The notes under the pieces: generated by a model
Databases searched by the model: none
What the model saw: the letters and a program-made list of their open reading frames with translations, nothing else
Told to the model about the DNA's origin: nothing
Made by a program: the position numbers and the translations under genes
Part shown: in pieces, positions 16,402 through 26,373 of the stretch
How positions within the stretch are numbered: position 1 is the first letter of the stretch
Layout: each line of letters starts with the position of its first letter
DNA from: Rhizobium albus
GTDB lineage: Bacteria; Pseudomonadota; Alphaproteobacteria; Rhizobiales; Rhizobiaceae
NCBI GenBank assembly: GCA_030160035.1
Contig: BSNO01000001.1
Location: forward strand, 62,001 to 126,000
Reading direction: 5' to 3'
Length of the DNA: 64,000 nucleotides

Positions 16402-18288
16402 TCAGCGGTTCAAACGACGGTGGATCGTGGAGCGGTTGACACCGAGCTTGCGGGCGAGTGCGGAAATGTTGTTGTCGCAGGCCTGCAGCGCGGTGCGCAG
16501 TGCGTCGGCGTCGGATGTCTTTGGTGAATGTGGCAGTCGATCCGGCTGCAGGTGGTCAGGAAGGCAGTCCGGCCCGATCAAGCCGCCATCGGAAAGCGCG
16601 GCGGCGACCTTCAGCGTGTTGGTGAGTTCGCGCAGGTTTCCAGGCCAGTCATGGCGGCGAAGGGCGTCGAGGGTCGCCGGCTGGAGACGGTAGGTCTCGG
16701 CATTGTCGCGGCCAATGCGCACAAGGATCTGATCCAAGAGGGCCGCGAAATCCTGGCGCTCCTTCAAGGGTGGCAGCCGCAGCGTCGCCGCGTTGATGCG
16801 GTAGAAGAGGTCGGCGCGGAAGCGGCCCGCATCGATCAACGACTGCAGCGGCTGGTGGGAGGCGGACACGAGCTTGAAGCGCACCGGGCGTGGCTTGAGG
16901 GCGCCGACTGGCACCACTTCGCCCTCCGAAAGCACACGCAGGAACCGGCTCTGCAGCGCAAGCGGCATGTCGCCGATCTCGTCGAGGAAGAGTGTGCCGC
17001 CGCTTGCGGCTTCGATCAGGCCGGTCTTGCCTTTCGGGGCAGCGCCGGTGAATGCGCCCGGCGCATAGCCGAAGAGCTCGGATTCGATCAGGTGTTCGGG
17101 GATGGCCGCGCAGTTTACCGCAACGAACGGGCCGCCATCGCTGCGGCTGTCATGGAGTGCACGTGCGAGATATTCCTTGCCGGTGCCGGTCTCGCCCTGG
17201 ATCAGGATGGCGATGTCTCGACCGGCAAGCTTGGCGGCCTTTGCCTGCACCGCTTCCATGGTGGGATCGCCCAACGAGAGGTCGCGCAACGCGCGCGGTA
17301 CCGGTTCTTGTGCTTTCGAGAGTATCCCGCCCGCTTGGCGCGAGGTGACGACGGGCGCAAGCGAGCTTGCGAAGAACACTGCACCGTCATGGGCGCGCAG
17401 CATGCGCTCGCCACCCGTCTTGCCGCGCATGAAGCGGGGCAGATCATCGATCTCCATCTCGAAGAAGCTGTCGATCTTCTCGCCGATCAGGTCGCTCGCC
17501 GAAAAGCCGGTGAGCTTCATGGTGCGCGCGAGTGCATTGAAGCCGCCATGGGTCAGTCCCGTCACGCGGCCAGCGCCGTCGAGCGCGATGGCCGCATCGG
17601 GATCGACATCGAGGAAATCCGGCGAGCGGGAGAGCCGCAGCACCCAATCGTTGCGGGTGCGCGCCATGAGATTGGCGAACTCGATGCGTCTCGCCGTCGC
17701 CGAAACGAGATGGAGGGCCAGTTGCTGGCTCGCCTTTGCCGTGGGTGAGCGCAGTTGCGAGATATCGAGTACGGCCGTCAGGTCGCCGAGCGTGTCGAAG
17801 ATCGGCGCTGCGGTGCAGGTGAGGCCGATGTGGCTCGTGTCGAAATGATCGTCCTGGTGGATGATCACCGGTTCGCCGGAGACGATGCAGGCCCCAACCG
17901 CGCAGGTGCCGGCGCGGTTTTCTGACCATTCCGAACCCAGATAAAGGCCGGCCTTGCGCAGCTGGTTGTCGAAGGTCGGGTCGCCCATGAAATCGACGGT
18001 GACGCCGCGCGCGTCGGACAGGAGAAGCACATAGTGCTGCTCCGCGATCTGGTTGAACAGCGTTTCGAGCCCCGAGCGGCCGATGCGGATCAGTTCCTCG
18101 GCCTGCTCGCGGTGTTCCTTCAGCGTCGTTTCGGGAACGATGTAGGCTTCCTGGGCGCTTGCGGGATCGAGCTGGTAATCGTGGACGCAGCGCAGCCATG
18201 ACTGGACGACCGGCGTATCGCGGCCGCTCGCCTGGCCGCCAAGAGCCACGCGCTCAATCTCCTTGATGTGCGACAGCGTCGACACCAT
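16402..18288 (-). CDS. Sigma-54-dependent transcriptional activator, AcoR family
   Basis: Enhancer-binding protein of 628 aa. An N-terminal sensory part has a GAF-like domain (about 70-200) and a PAS-like segment (about 215-320). The AAA+ core has Walker A GETGTGKE at 365-372, the sigma-54 contact loop GAFTGA at 411-416 and Walker B FLDEIGD at 434-440. A Fis-type helix-turn-helix ends the protein (ISALARKLGVNRSTIHRRL). The architecture matches AcoR, which senses acetoin or related ketones and alcohols. It should bind the palindromes beyond its own stop codon and activate the adjacent operon. The inducer is not predictable. Confidence 0.95.
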   Translation of the reverse strand: MVSTLSHIKEIERVALGGQASGRDTPVVQSWLRCVHDYQLDPASAQEAYIVPETTLKEHREQAEELIRIGRSGLETLFNQIAEQHYVLLLSDARGVTVDFMGDPTFDNQLRKAGLYLGSEWSENRAGTCAVGACIVSGEPVIIHQDDHFDTSHIGLTCTAAPIFDTLGDLTAVLDISQLRSPTAKASQQLALHLVSATARRIEFANLMARTRNDWVLRLSRSPDFLDVDPDAAIALDGAGRVTGLTHGGFNALARTMKLTGFSASDLIGEKIDSFFEMEIDDLPRFMRGKTGGERMLRAHDGAVFFASSLAPVVTSRQAGGILSKAQEPVPRALRDLSLGDPTMEAVQAKAAKLAGRDIAILIQGETGTGKEYLARALHDSRSDGGPFVAVNCAAIPEHLIESELFGYAPGAFTGAAPKGKTGLIEAASGGTLFLDEIGDMPLALQSRFLRVLSEGEVVPVGALKPRPVRFKLVSASHQPLQSLIDAGRFRADLFYRINAATLRLPPLKERQDFAALLDQILVRIGRDNAETYRLQPATLDALRRHDWPGNLRELTNTLKVAAALSDGGLIGPDCLPDHLQPDRLPHSPKTSDADALRTALQACDNNISALARKLGVNRSTIHRRLNR

Positions 18289-18386
18289 GGCCTATCCTCC
18301 CGGCCGGGATGCTGGCACAGCGCGGGGCAGGCGACAAGCGCTCTAACGGATAGTTGATGCAGTGAGACTTCTTCTCGCTGCGCGCG

Positions 18387-20006
18387 TCAGCGGCGATCCT
18401 CGAGGATCATGGCGGCGCCCTTTCCGGCGATCATGATTGTCGGCGAATTGGTGTTGCCGGAGGTGATCGTCGGCATGATGGAGGCGTCGATGACGCGCAG
18501 GCGATCGATCCCGCGCACGCGTAGGCGTTCGTCGACGACCGCTTGCGGATCATCCGCCAGGCCCATGCGGGCGGTGCCGACGGGGTGGAAAATCGTCGTG
18601 CCGAGGTCGCCCGCCGCCACGAGCATGTCTTCCTCGGATTTGATGTGCGCACCCGGCTTGTGCTCTTCGGGCCTGTAGGGCGCCATGGCCGGCTGGCCGA
18701 CGATGCGGCGCGCCCATTTGAGCGAATCCACCGCGACGCGGCGATCCTCCTCGGTCGAGAGGTAGTTGGGACGGATGTCGGGCGCGTTCGCCGCTTCCGG
18801 TCCGGAGATATGGATGGAGCCACGGCTCGAGGGTCGGAGATTGCAGACGCTTGCGGTGAACGCGTCGAAGGCATGCAGGCCCTCGCCCCAAACATCCAGC
18901 GACAGCGGCTGGAAATGGAATTCGAGATTGGCCGTCTCGTATTCAGGGCTCGAGCGCACGAAAGCCCCCATCTGCGATGGCGCCATGGTGAGCGGCCCGC
19001 GGCGGCGCAGCGCGTAGTCCACGCCCATCAGCGCGCGGCGGAAGAGTTTTGCATAGTCGCCGTTCAAGGTGCGGATACCGGTCACCTTGTAGATGGGACG
19101 GATCTGCAGATGATCCTGCAGATTTGTGCCGACTCCCGGCAGATCAACGATCGGCTCGATCCCGTGCGCGCTGAGCACCGCGCCCGATCCGATGCCCGAT
19201 CGTTCCAAAATGCCGGGGGAAGCGACCGCACCGGCGGAGAGAATGATTTCGCCGGTCGCGCGGGCGATCACCCGGCGTCCGTTCTGGATATAGGAGATCG
19301 TCGCCGCACGGCCGTTCTCGATGCCGACCTTCTCCACCAGCGCGCCGGTTTTGACGATCAGGTTCTGCCGCTTGAGCGCAGGGCGGAGAAAGCCGCGGGA
19401 AGCACTCCAGCGGCGGCCGCGCTTCTGGTTCACCTGAAAATAGGACGAGCCGGAATTGTCGCCAGAATTGAAGTCGTCGATCTTGGCGATGCCCGCCTGC
19501 TCCGCGGCGTCGCGCAGTCGGTCGAGGATCGGCCAGCTGATGCGGGGCTTTTCTACGCGCCATTCGCCGCCCTGCGCGTGATAGCAGTTCGGCGGCGCTT
19601 CGTGGTCTTCATGCTTCATGAAATAGGGCAGCACGTCGTCCCAGCCCCAGCCGGTGAGGCCCATCTGGCGCCAGCCATCGTAGTCGCGCGCCTGGCCGCG
19701 CATGTAGATCATGGCGTTGATGGCCGACGAGCCGCCGAGGACCTTACCGCGCGGGTAGGCGAGGCTGCGTCCGTTCAGCCCCGGCTCGGCTGCCGTCTTG
19801 AACAGCCAGTCGGCGCGCGGATTGCCGATGGCGAAGAGGTAGCCGACGGGGATGTGGAACCAGATCCAGTTGTCACGACCGCCGCCTTCGAGCAGCAGCA
19901 CGCGGTTGCGCGGATCGGCCGAGAGCCTGTTTGCAAGCACGCAGCCGGCCGAGCCGGCACCGGCGATGATGTAATCGAACTGGCCGTCGTAACGCGTTTC
20001 CTCCAC
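18387..20006 (-). CDS. GMC-family FAD-dependent oxidoreductase (choline/alcohol dehydrogenase-like)
   Basis: Flavoenzyme of 539 aa. The N-terminal dinucleotide motif AGAGSAGCVLANRLS is at about 15-29, followed by the GMC signature GKVLGGSSAINAMIYMRG near 88-105. The C-terminal domain has HPVGTARMG with the catalytic histidine and SGNTNSPTIMIAGKGA, which contacts FAD. It oxidises a primary alcohol or choline-like substrate and passes electrons to an unidentified acceptor. It lies 29 bp after the acyl-CoA dehydrogenase gene and is probably co-transcribed with it. No betaine aldehyde dehydrogenase or choline transporter is adjacent, so choline is not favoured. Confidence 0.93.
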   Translation of the reverse strand: MEETRYDGQFDYIIAGAGSAGCVLANRLSADPRNRVLLLEGGGRDNWIWFHIPVGYLFAIGNPRADWLFKTAAEPGLNGRSLAYPRGKVLGGSSAINAMIYMRGQARDYDGWRQMGLTGWGWDDVLPYFMKHEDHEAPPNCYHAQGGEWRVEKPRISWPILDRLRDAAEQAGIAKIDDFNSGDNSGSSYFQVNQKRGRRWSASRGFLRPALKRQNLIVKTGALVEKVGIENGRAATISYIQNGRRVIARATGEIILSAGAVASPGILERSGIGSGAVLSAHGIEPIVDLPGVGTNLQDHLQIRPIYKVTGIRTLNGDYAKLFRRALMGVDYALRRRGPLTMAPSQMGAFVRSSPEYETANLEFHFQPLSLDVWGEGLHAFDAFTASVCNLRPSSRGSIHISGPEAANAPDIRPNYLSTEEDRRVAVDSLKWARRIVGQPAMAPYRPEEHKPGAHIKSEEDMLVAAGDLGTTIFHPVGTARMGLADDPQAVVDERLRVRGIDRLRVIDASIMPTITSGNTNSPTIMIAGKGAAMILEDRR

Positions 20007-20035
20007 GCGGTTCTTCCCCTTGCGTTCGCCTTAGC

Positions 20036-21253
20036 TTACGAATTTCGCAATTGTTCGTCCGGCCACTGCCAGAAGGTGCGTTCCTCTTTCTCCAAGAAGC
20101 GGCTCAGCACCATCTTGTGGACCTCGTCGGCACCATCGACCAGCCGCGCCTGGCGGGCGTAGCGGTAGATCCATTCCAGAACCGTGTCCTTGGAATAGCC
20201 ACGCGCGCCGTTGATCTGGATTGCGACATCGGCAGCGTCATGCAGGAGATTGGCGACGTGCACCTTCGCCATGGAAACCTCCTTGCGAGCGTAACTGCCT
20301 TGGTCGAGCTCCCATGCGGCCTTCATCACGAGAAGACGGCCGATCTCGATGCGCATGGCGAGGTCGCCCAGCATCATCTGCACGCTTTCGCGCTTTGCCA
20401 GAAGCTCGCCGAAGGCGTGGCGTTCGGAGGCGTAGGCGCGGGCGATCTCAACGCAACGCTTCGAAAGGCCGAGCCAGCGCATGCAATGGGTCAGACGTGC
20501 GGGTCCGAGCCGGATCTGGGTGACCTTCAGGCCGTCACCTTCGCCCATCAGCACGTCTTCGACAGGCACTTCCAGGCCGTCGAACACCAGCTCGCAATGG
20601 CCGCCATGTTCTTCCGGCCCCATGATGTCGATGCGGCGCTCGATCCGCCAGCCCGGTTGATCCTTGTGGAACATGAACGCCGTCAGGCCACGGCGCGGGT
20701 CGTCGGAGGTGCGCGCCATCAGGATGAAGTGGCTCGCCTCGGCAGCGCCCGTGATGTACCATTTGCGGCCTGAAATGACGTAGCGATCGCCCTTCTTCTC
20801 CGCCTTGGTCAGCATCATCGATGGGTCGGACCCGCTGCCGGGCGCGGGCTCGGTCATCGCGAAGGCAGAGCGTACCGCGCCGCTGACGATCGGGTCGAGC
20901 CAGCGCTTCTTCTGCTCAGGCGTCGCGACAGCTTCGAGAACCATCATGTTGCCATCGTCGGGGGCCGCCGAATTGAAGATGACAGGCCCGAAGATCGACC
21001 GGTTCATCTCCTCGTAGCAGACCGCCATGCCGACCTTGCCGAGGCCGCGGCCGCCGGTCTCCTGCTTCAGCTGCAGACACCAGAGGCCTTCGGCGCGGGC
21101 TTTCGCGCGAAGTTCATCGGCAAGATCGATGCGGATGTTCTCGTGCGCGTCATAGGAAGCCCGGTCGGCCTCGAGTGGCAGAATGTGGGTTTCGACGAAG
21201 CGGGCGATGCGCTCCCGGTAATCGGCAATCTCGCGCGGCAGATGAAAGTCCAT
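20036..21253 (-). CDS. Acyl-CoA dehydrogenase family protein
   Basis: Flavoprotein of 405 aa with the usual domain order: N-terminal helical domain, central beta domain with AFAMTEPAPGSGSDPSMM (family signature 1), and C-terminal helical domain with the QINGARGYSKDTVLEWIYR region. It resembles the ACAD10/11-type branch more than short-chain enzymes. It is the first gene of a two-gene unit with the GMC oxidoreductase. The pairing suggests stepwise oxidation of an alcohol or acyl compound. The chain-length preference is not evident. Confidence 0.93.
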   Translation of the reverse strand: MDFHLPREIADYRERIARFVETHILPLEADRASYDAHENIRIDLADELRAKARAEGLWCLQLKQETGGRGLGKVGMAVCYEEMNRSIFGPVIFNSAAPDDGNMMVLEAVATPEQKKRWLDPIVSGAVRSAFAMTEPAPGSGSDPSMMLTKAEKKGDRYVISGRKWYITGAAEASHFILMARTSDDPRRGLTAFMFHKDQPGWRIERRIDIMGPEEHGGHCELVFDGLEVPVEDVLMGEGDGLKVTQIRLGPARLTHCMRWLGLSKRCVEIARAYASERHAFGELLAKRESVQMMLGDLAMRIEIGRLLVMKAAWELDQGSYARKEVSMAKVHVANLLHDAADVAIQINGARGYSKDTVLEWIYRYARQARLVDGADEVHKMVLSRFLEKEERTFWQWPDEQLRNS

Positions 21254-21363
21254 GCATGCTCCTCCAGTCGGACGGATGCTCCCACACCCGGCCTCGACGC
21301 TCTGGATAGCGACCTATGGCGCTGGCTCCAACCCCGGCTTTCGGCGAGGACGCACCCCTGCAC

Positions 21364-22890
21364 TCAATCTTGACGCGTGATCAGCGATTGGCCCGTCATG
21401 GCGGCGGGTTGGGGAATGCCGGCCATGGCGAGGATCGTGGGTGCGACGTCGGCGAGAATGCCGTCTCGGATGCTGCATTTTCCAGGCATGCGTACGATCA
21501 CCGGCACTGGGTTCAGCGTGTGGGCCGTGTGCGGTTGACCGGTGACGACGTCGATCATCTCTTCGCAATTGCCGTGATCGGCGATGACCAAAAGCTGGCC
21601 ACCAACGCGGTCGAGCGCCGCGCAGACACGGCCGATCGCGTGGTCCACGGTTTCGACAGCCTTGATGGCGGCGTCGATGATGCCGGTGTGGCCGACCATG
21701 TCGGGGTTGGCATAGTTGATGACGATGACATCGAAGCGATTGCTGTCGATCGCGCTCACCAGCCGGTCGGTCAATTCGTGCGCCGACATTTCAGGCTGCT
21801 TGTCATAGGTCGCGACTGCCGGCGATGCGACGAGGATCCGGTCTTCGCCTTCGAACGGCGTCTCAAGACCACCGTTCAGGAAGTAGGTGACGTGCGGGTA
21901 CTTCTCGGTCTCTGCCATGTGCAGCTGCTGCAGACCCGCCTTGGAGACCGTTTCAGCCAGGCCGTCTTCCAGCGTCTGCGGCGCAAAAAGCGGGTGAACC
22001 AGCGGATCGAGTTCGCTGCCATAGGATACCATGCCGATGGTCGACGAGAACGAGATGGGACGCTTGCGTTCGAAGCCATCGAAATCCGGGTCGGTGAGTG
22101 CGCTCAGAATCTGGCGCGCGCGGTCGGCGCGGAAGTTGAAGAAGATCAGCCCGTCGCCGTCGCGCATTCCGGCATAGTCGCCGATCACGGTCGGCAGGAT
22201 GAATTCATCCGTCAGGCCCCGAGCCGTTGCCGTTTCGATGGCGTCGCTGGCAGAGACCGCGTGCTCGCCTTCGGCTTCGACCATGGCGCCGTACGCCTTC
22301 CCGACGCGCTCCCAACGGCGGTCGCGATCCATGGCATAATAGCGGCCGCTGACGGTCACGACCCGGGCGCCGGCCGGAAGTTCGGCCTCGAATGTCGCAA
22401 GAAAATCGCGCGCCGAAGCCGGTGGCGTGTCGCGGCCATCGGTGAAGGCGTGGATCAGAACCTCAAGACCCACCTCGGTGAGGATACGGGCGAGCGCCAC
22501 GGCATGGTGCATATGCGCATGAACGCCGCCATCGGAAACGAGGCCAGCGAGGTGGCATCGCCCGCCGGATGTCTTGGTCTTCTCAAGAATGCCGCTCGCC
22601 ACGACGGCCCGCTTAAGCTCTCCATCAGCGATTGCCGTATCGATGCGGGGCAGCGTCTGCATCACGATGCGACCGGCGCCGATATTGAGGTGGCCAACCT
22701 CGGAATTGCCCATCTGGCCTTCGGGGAGGCCGACGGCCGGACCGAACGTCGTCAGCGTCGCATGGGGGCACGTGGCGCGCAGCTTGTCGAAATTGGGTGT
22801 GCTGGCCAGCGCGACGGCATTGCCGGTCGTCTCGGCGCGCTCGCCCCAGCCATCGAGGATCATGAGAAGTGTGGGCTTTGCGCGCTGCAT
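21364..22890 (-). CDS. gpmI: 2,3-bisphosphoglycerate-independent phosphoglycerate mutase
   Basis: Glycolytic and gluconeogenic enzyme interconverting 3- and 2-phosphoglycerate, 508 aa from ATG 22888-22890. The alkaline-phosphatase-type N-terminus MLILDGWG-like (LLMILDGWGER), the phospho-serine loop GNSEVGHLNIGAGR, and the C-terminal metal site ADHGNCEEM are all present. AGAGG lies nine bases upstream of the chosen start; an in-frame ATG at 22927-22929 adds 13 residues and cannot be excluded. It is monocistronic and transcribed away from the universal stress protein gene. Confidence 0.94.
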   Translation of the reverse strand: MQRAKPTLLMILDGWGERAETTGNAVALASTPNFDKLRATCPHATLTTFGPAVGLPEGQMGNSEVGHLNIGAGRIVMQTLPRIDTAIADGELKRAVVASGILEKTKTSGGRCHLAGLVSDGGVHAHMHHAVALARILTEVGLEVLIHAFTDGRDTPPASARDFLATFEAELPAGARVVTVSGRYYAMDRDRRWERVGKAYGAMVEAEGEHAVSASDAIETATARGLTDEFILPTVIGDYAGMRDGDGLIFFNFRADRARQILSALTDPDFDGFERKRPISFSSTIGMVSYGSELDPLVHPLFAPQTLEDGLAETVSKAGLQQLHMAETEKYPHVTYFLNGGLETPFEGEDRILVASPAVATYDKQPEMSAHELTDRLVSAIDSNRFDVIVINYANPDMVGHTGIIDAAIKAVETVDHAIGRVCAALDRVGGQLLVIADHGNCEEMIDVVTGQPHTAHTLNPVPVIVRMPGKCSIRDGILADVAPTILAMAGIPQPAAMTGQSLITRQD

Positions 22891-23058
22891 GATCGGCATC
22901 CTCTGGTCCAGGTCGTTCATCCGCTTCATGCGCGATGAGACGGCATGAAGCGCTGATGCCGCCCCGCGGAGCAGATGTCAAACACTAGCGCATGCGCAGC
23001 CGCGAGCTTGATAAAGAGCAAGCCGGCGTCGGTCGCCTGGCGGCGCCAATGCCAAATC

Positions 23059-23072
23059 TTGATCGTGATCAA
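23059..23072 (+). promoter_or_regulatory. FNR/FixK box upstream of the Usp-ATPase cluster
   Basis: TTGATCGTGATCAA is a perfect match to the Fnr/FixK/Dnr consensus TTGAT-N4-ATCAA, with flanking C and G extending the palindrome. It lies 66 bp before the Usp start codon, in the gap shared with gpmI. A Crp/Fnr gene ends the cluster downstream. It predicts induction of the usp-ATPase-usp genes under low oxygen or nitrosative conditions. Confidence 0.8.
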
Positions 23073-23137
23073 GAGGCGCTGTCCGTCGCAATGCTAGCGT
23101 GCAGCTGAAACTGCATGTCAGCCAGCAGGCGACTTTC

Positions 23138-23974
23138 ATGAAATCCGGCGTCCTCCTCTGCTTCATCGAAGAGAATGGCCCTTCGGCGCTTCTGGAGAAC
23201 GCGATCGCCATGGGGCAGGACGATGGTCTTCATTTGCGTTGTGTCGTGGTTGCAGATGCACCTTTGATGCCGATCGGCACGCGCCGCCCGGAGACGTGGC
23301 AGCACTGGAAAGAAGCCCAGAAGCAGGTCAAGGCGGCGCTGGACCATCGAGTGGCCAGCGTCTCGGCGCAGTTGCAGCGTCATGACGTTGAGGGCGAGGT
23401 GCTGCATCTCATGATCGAGGGCAACACCATCGCCGATGTGGCGGGCCTCTACGCGCGCTACGCCGACATCACCATCGCCGCATCGCCGAAGAAGGCGTCC
23501 AGCAGGTTTCACCGCGAGATTCTGGAGGGGCTGATCTTCCGCAGCGGGCGGCCTTTTCTGCTGGTGCCAGAAACGTCGTCGGCGACATTGAAACCAAGAC
23601 GCGTCCTGATCGGCTGGAATGGCTCGATCCCGGCTGCACGGGCGCTGACGGCATCGCTCGAAATGCTGGCAAGTGCCGAGGCCGTGACAGTCTGCATGAT
23701 CGATCCCGTCGCGCGCGAATGGGCGAATGGCGAAGAACCCGGCTTCGACATCGCCGTCTATCTCGCGCATCACGGCGTTCGCGCAGATGTCGAGATTGTC
23801 GATTCCAGGGGACAGGATGCCGGCCTCGTCTTACTCGACAAAGCCCGCGAAGAGGGTGCCGACCTGCTCGTGATGGGTGCGTATGGCCATTCGCGGCTGG
23901 TGGAATGGATCATCGGAGGCAGCACGCGGGAGGTGCTGGCGGCAGCACATCTGCCGGTCCTGTTTGCCCATTGA
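23138..23974 (+). CDS. Universal stress protein, tandem-domain
   Basis: Cytoplasmic Usp-family protein, 278 aa, made of two Usp folds. The second half carries a full nucleotide-binding motif GAYGHSRLVEWIIGGST (G-2x-G-9x-G-S). ATG 23138 (MKSGVLLCFIEENG) gives the normal family start; a GTG at 23099 would add 13 residues. It follows an FNR box and precedes a metal ATPase. Its length equals that of the second Usp at 26374, so the two are probably diverged copies. In related bacteria such proteins are induced in low oxygen. Their biochemical role is poorly defined. Confidence 0.92.
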   Translation: MKSGVLLCFIEENGPSALLENAIAMGQDDGLHLRCVVVADAPLMPIGTRRPETWQHWKEAQKQVKAALDHRVASVSAQLQRHDVEGEVLHLMIEGNTIADVAGLYARYADITIAASPKKASSRFHREILEGLIFRSGRPFLLVPETSSATLKPRRVLIGWNGSIPAARALTASLEMLASAEAVTVCMIDPVAREWANGEEPGFDIAVYLAHHGVRADVEIVDSRGQDAGLVLLDKAREEGADLLVMGAYGHSRLVEWIIGGSTREVLAAAHLPVLFAH

Positions 23975-23985
23975 ACGGCTATTCG

Positions 23986-26286
23986 GTGCGTTCTCGACCG
24001 GCGCAATTCGTCGATAAGCTCATTTCACCGAAGGTGCATCGCGTTATCGCGGCGCTGGCCATCATTTCGCTTGGCGCAGGCTTCGGACTCTGGCTCGCCG
24101 ACGCACAGACCGTTGCGCATCAAGTCTGGATGGCTGGCACAGTTCCGGCGATCGCACTGCTCGGCCTCGTCATCATCCGATCGATCCTTGAAGGGCGGGT
24201 GGGTGTGGATGGGGTGGCGCTGATCGCCATGGGGGCAGCCCTCGTTCTCGGTGAGCCGTTGGCGGGCCTGATCGTCGCGATCATGTATACGGGCGGTACG
24301 CTTCTGGAAGCCTATGCGACGGGCCGGGCCGAGCGGGATCTCAAGCGCCTGGAGGATCGGGCGCCACGGGTTGCGCATCGGGTCGTGGATGGACAGGTCG
24401 AGACGGTGCCGGTCGGCTCTGTCGCAGTCGGCGATCTCCTGACGGTGCGCGCGGGGGAGATCGTCCCGGTCGATGGTATCGTCGAGGGCGAAGCCTTGGT
24501 CGACGAGGCGGCGGTGACGGGCGAGCCTTATGCGGTTGCCAAGACGTCGGGGCAGGCCGTCAGAAGCGGCACTGTCAATGCTGGCGAAGCTTTCCAGTTT
24601 CGAGCGACGGCCATCTCAGAAGAGAGCACCTATGCCGGCATCGTGCGGATGGTGCGCGCGGCCGGTGAAGCACGGGCGCCGTTCATTCGAATGGCGGACC
24701 GATATGCCGTGCTTTTCCTGCCATTCACGTTGATCGTGGCGGGTGGAGCCTGGGCGATCTCGTCGGATCCCGTCCGCGCGTTGGCGGTTCTCGTCGTCGC
24801 CACGCCATGCCCGCTGATCATCGCCGCGCCCGTAGCCTTCGTTGCCGGCATATCGCGGGCCGCGCGGCGCGGCATCCTCATCAAAGGCGGCGCGGTGGTG
24901 GAAGCGCTGGCGGACGTGCAGTCTGCAATCTTCGACAAGACCGGAACGCTGACGCTCGGCGGCGCGCGGATCGTGGCTATCGAAACGGCGCCGGGGGTTG
25001 ATCCTGACGCCGTTCTGCAGCTGGCTGCATCGCTCGAACAGGCGTCGCGTCACAGTCTGGCAACGACGATCGTGGAGACGGCCCGCGTGCGCGGATTGCC
25101 ATTGGTCCATCCCGGTCAGGTTAAAGAATATCGCGGCTCCGGTCTCGAAGGCGTGGTGGGCGATGTTGCCGTCAAGGCAGGCAGCCTCTCGGTGGTGCAT
25201 GCCGGCGAAGACCTTCCGCAATGGGCCGAAGTTGCGCTGCGCCGTGCCCGGTGGCGGTCCGCGCTCACGGTCTTTGTAACCGTCGATGGCAAGCTGAGTG
25301 GCTGTTTGCTGCTGGCAGATGAATTGCGTACCGAAGCGCCTGGAGCGCTTTCGAGCCTCCGGGCGCTTGGCATTCGTCCGCTGACCATGCTGACCGGCGA
25401 TGATCCGGATACGGCGGCAATGCTGGCCTCGGGCCTGCCGCTCGATGCCGTCCAGGCTCGTTGCACGCCCGCCGACAAGATCGAGGCGGTTCGCCAGCGG
25501 CAGGCGGCAGGCTCGGTTGCCATGATCGGCGATGGGATCAACGATGCTCCGGCGCTCGCGGCGGCCAATGTCGGCATCGCCATGGGTGCGCGCGGCGCAA
25601 ATGCCTCGACCGAGGCCGCCGACGTGGTACTTCTGGTGGAAAATCTAAACCGCGCGCCGGAGGCCATTGCGATCGCGCGGCGCACCCGGCGGATCGCTTC
25701 GCAAAGCGTCATCGGCGGGCTCGGTCTTTCCGTCATCGCGATGGGCTTTGCGGCACTTGGCCATCTGCCGCCCGTGGCCGGTGCGCTGATCCAGGAAGCG
25801 ATCGACGTGGTCGTCATTGCGAACGCGCTTCGGGCGCTGTCTGGCGCACCCGGGCGGCTCCTGCGCATGGAAAGCGACGATGTGAGCGCGGTCGCCCATG
25901 CGCATGCATCGATCAGCCAGGCACTCGCCACATTGCAGGCGCTGGCCGATCGGCTTGAAACCGCAAGCGGCAGCGATGCGGCAGCGCTGATCGGGGAAGC
26001 AAGCGCGGTCGTCGACCGCGTTATCCTCGTTCATGAGCGTGAAGACGACCGCGTTCGATATCCCGCACTCTTGTCGTCGCCGCATCACGCTGCCCTGCTC
26101 ACTTCGCTCGGTTATGCGCATAGTGAGATCATGCGGATCGCTGGTCTGCTGTCGATGATGACCCGCGACCTGGATGAGCGCGCGCCCGACCCGTCGCTGG
26201 CTCGCGACGCACAGCGGGCGATCGAGCGCCTGGTCGTCCTCGTTCAACTGCACAACCGACAGGAAGATGCCATCGCCGGCGATTGA
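23986..26286 (+). CDS. P1B-type metal-transporting ATPase (P1B-5-like) with C-terminal hemerythrin-like domain
   Basis: Inner-membrane transition-metal pump, 766 aa from GTG 23986; a TTG at 23971 is also possible. Landmarks are the phosphatase motif TGEP (178-181), TM6 metal motif TPCP (273-276) in place of the usual CPC, phosphorylated Asp in DKTGT (317-321), GDGINDAP, and QEAIDVVVI in the last helix. There is no N-terminal metal-binding domain. The usual HP dipeptide of the nucleotide domain is HS here (SRHSLATT). The last about 135 residues carry hemerythrin-type ligands (HEREDDRVRYP, HSEI, HNRQED). TPCP plus a hemerythrin tail matches P1B-5 pumps such as S. meliloti Nia (nickel/iron). It lies between two Usp genes behind an FNR box. 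Confidence 0.88.
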   Translation: MRSRPAQFVDKLISPKVHRVIAALAIISLGAGFGLWLADAQTVAHQVWMAGTVPAIALLGLVIIRSILEGRVGVDGVALIAMGAALVLGEPLAGLIVAIMYTGGTLLEAYATGRAERDLKRLEDRAPRVAHRVVDGQVETVPVGSVAVGDLLTVRAGEIVPVDGIVEGEALVDEAAVTGEPYAVAKTSGQAVRSGTVNAGEAFQFRATAISEESTYAGIVRMVRAAGEARAPFIRMADRYAVLFLPFTLIVAGGAWAISSDPVRALAVLVVATPCPLIIAAPVAFVAGISRAARRGILIKGGAVVEALADVQSAIFDKTGTLTLGGARIVAIETAPGVDPDAVLQLAASLEQASRHSLATTIVETARVRGLPLVHPGQVKEYRGSGLEGVVGDVAVKAGSLSVVHAGEDLPQWAEVALRRARWRSALTVFVTVDGKLSGCLLLADELRTEAPGALSSLRALGIRPLTMLTGDDPDTAAMLASGLPLDAVQARCTPADKIEAVRQRQAAGSVAMIGDGINDAPALAAANVGIAMGARGANASTEAADVVLLVENLNRAPEAIAIARRTRRIASQSVIGGLGLSVIAMGFAALGHLPPVAGALIQEAIDVVVIANALRALSGAPGRLLRMESDDVSAVAHAHASISQALATLQALADRLETASGSDAAALIGEASAVVDRVILVHEREDDRVRYPALLSSPHHAALLTSLGYAHSEIMRIAGLLSMMTRDLDERAPDPSLARDAQRAIERLVVLVQLHNRQEDAIAGD

Positions 26287-26373
26287 AAGTTGCCGGAAGT
26301 TGATCTTGCGCAAGGTGCCCCGGGTCCGACCGGTCTATGCACGATACGCGGCTGTGACCAAGGAGATGCGACC

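Noticed and set aside
18387-20006. Assignment of the GMC enzyme as choline dehydrogenase betA
   Set aside because: No betB, betI or choline transporter is adjacent, and the pairing with an acyl-CoA dehydrogenase points elsewhere.
18543-20162. 539-codon open frame opposite the GMC oxidoreductase
   Set aside because: Antisense shadow of a gene with all family motifs; no plausible protein sequence.
21316-22938. 540-codon open frame opposite gpmI
   Set aside because: Antisense shadow of an enzyme with intact catalytic motifs; the product is rich in Asp, Arg and His with no domain.
23719-23985. Upstream extension of the metal ATPase by about 89 codons
   Set aside because: The extension overlaps the end of the Usp gene, is arginine-rich and unlike any ATPase N-terminus. 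The frame is open by chance.
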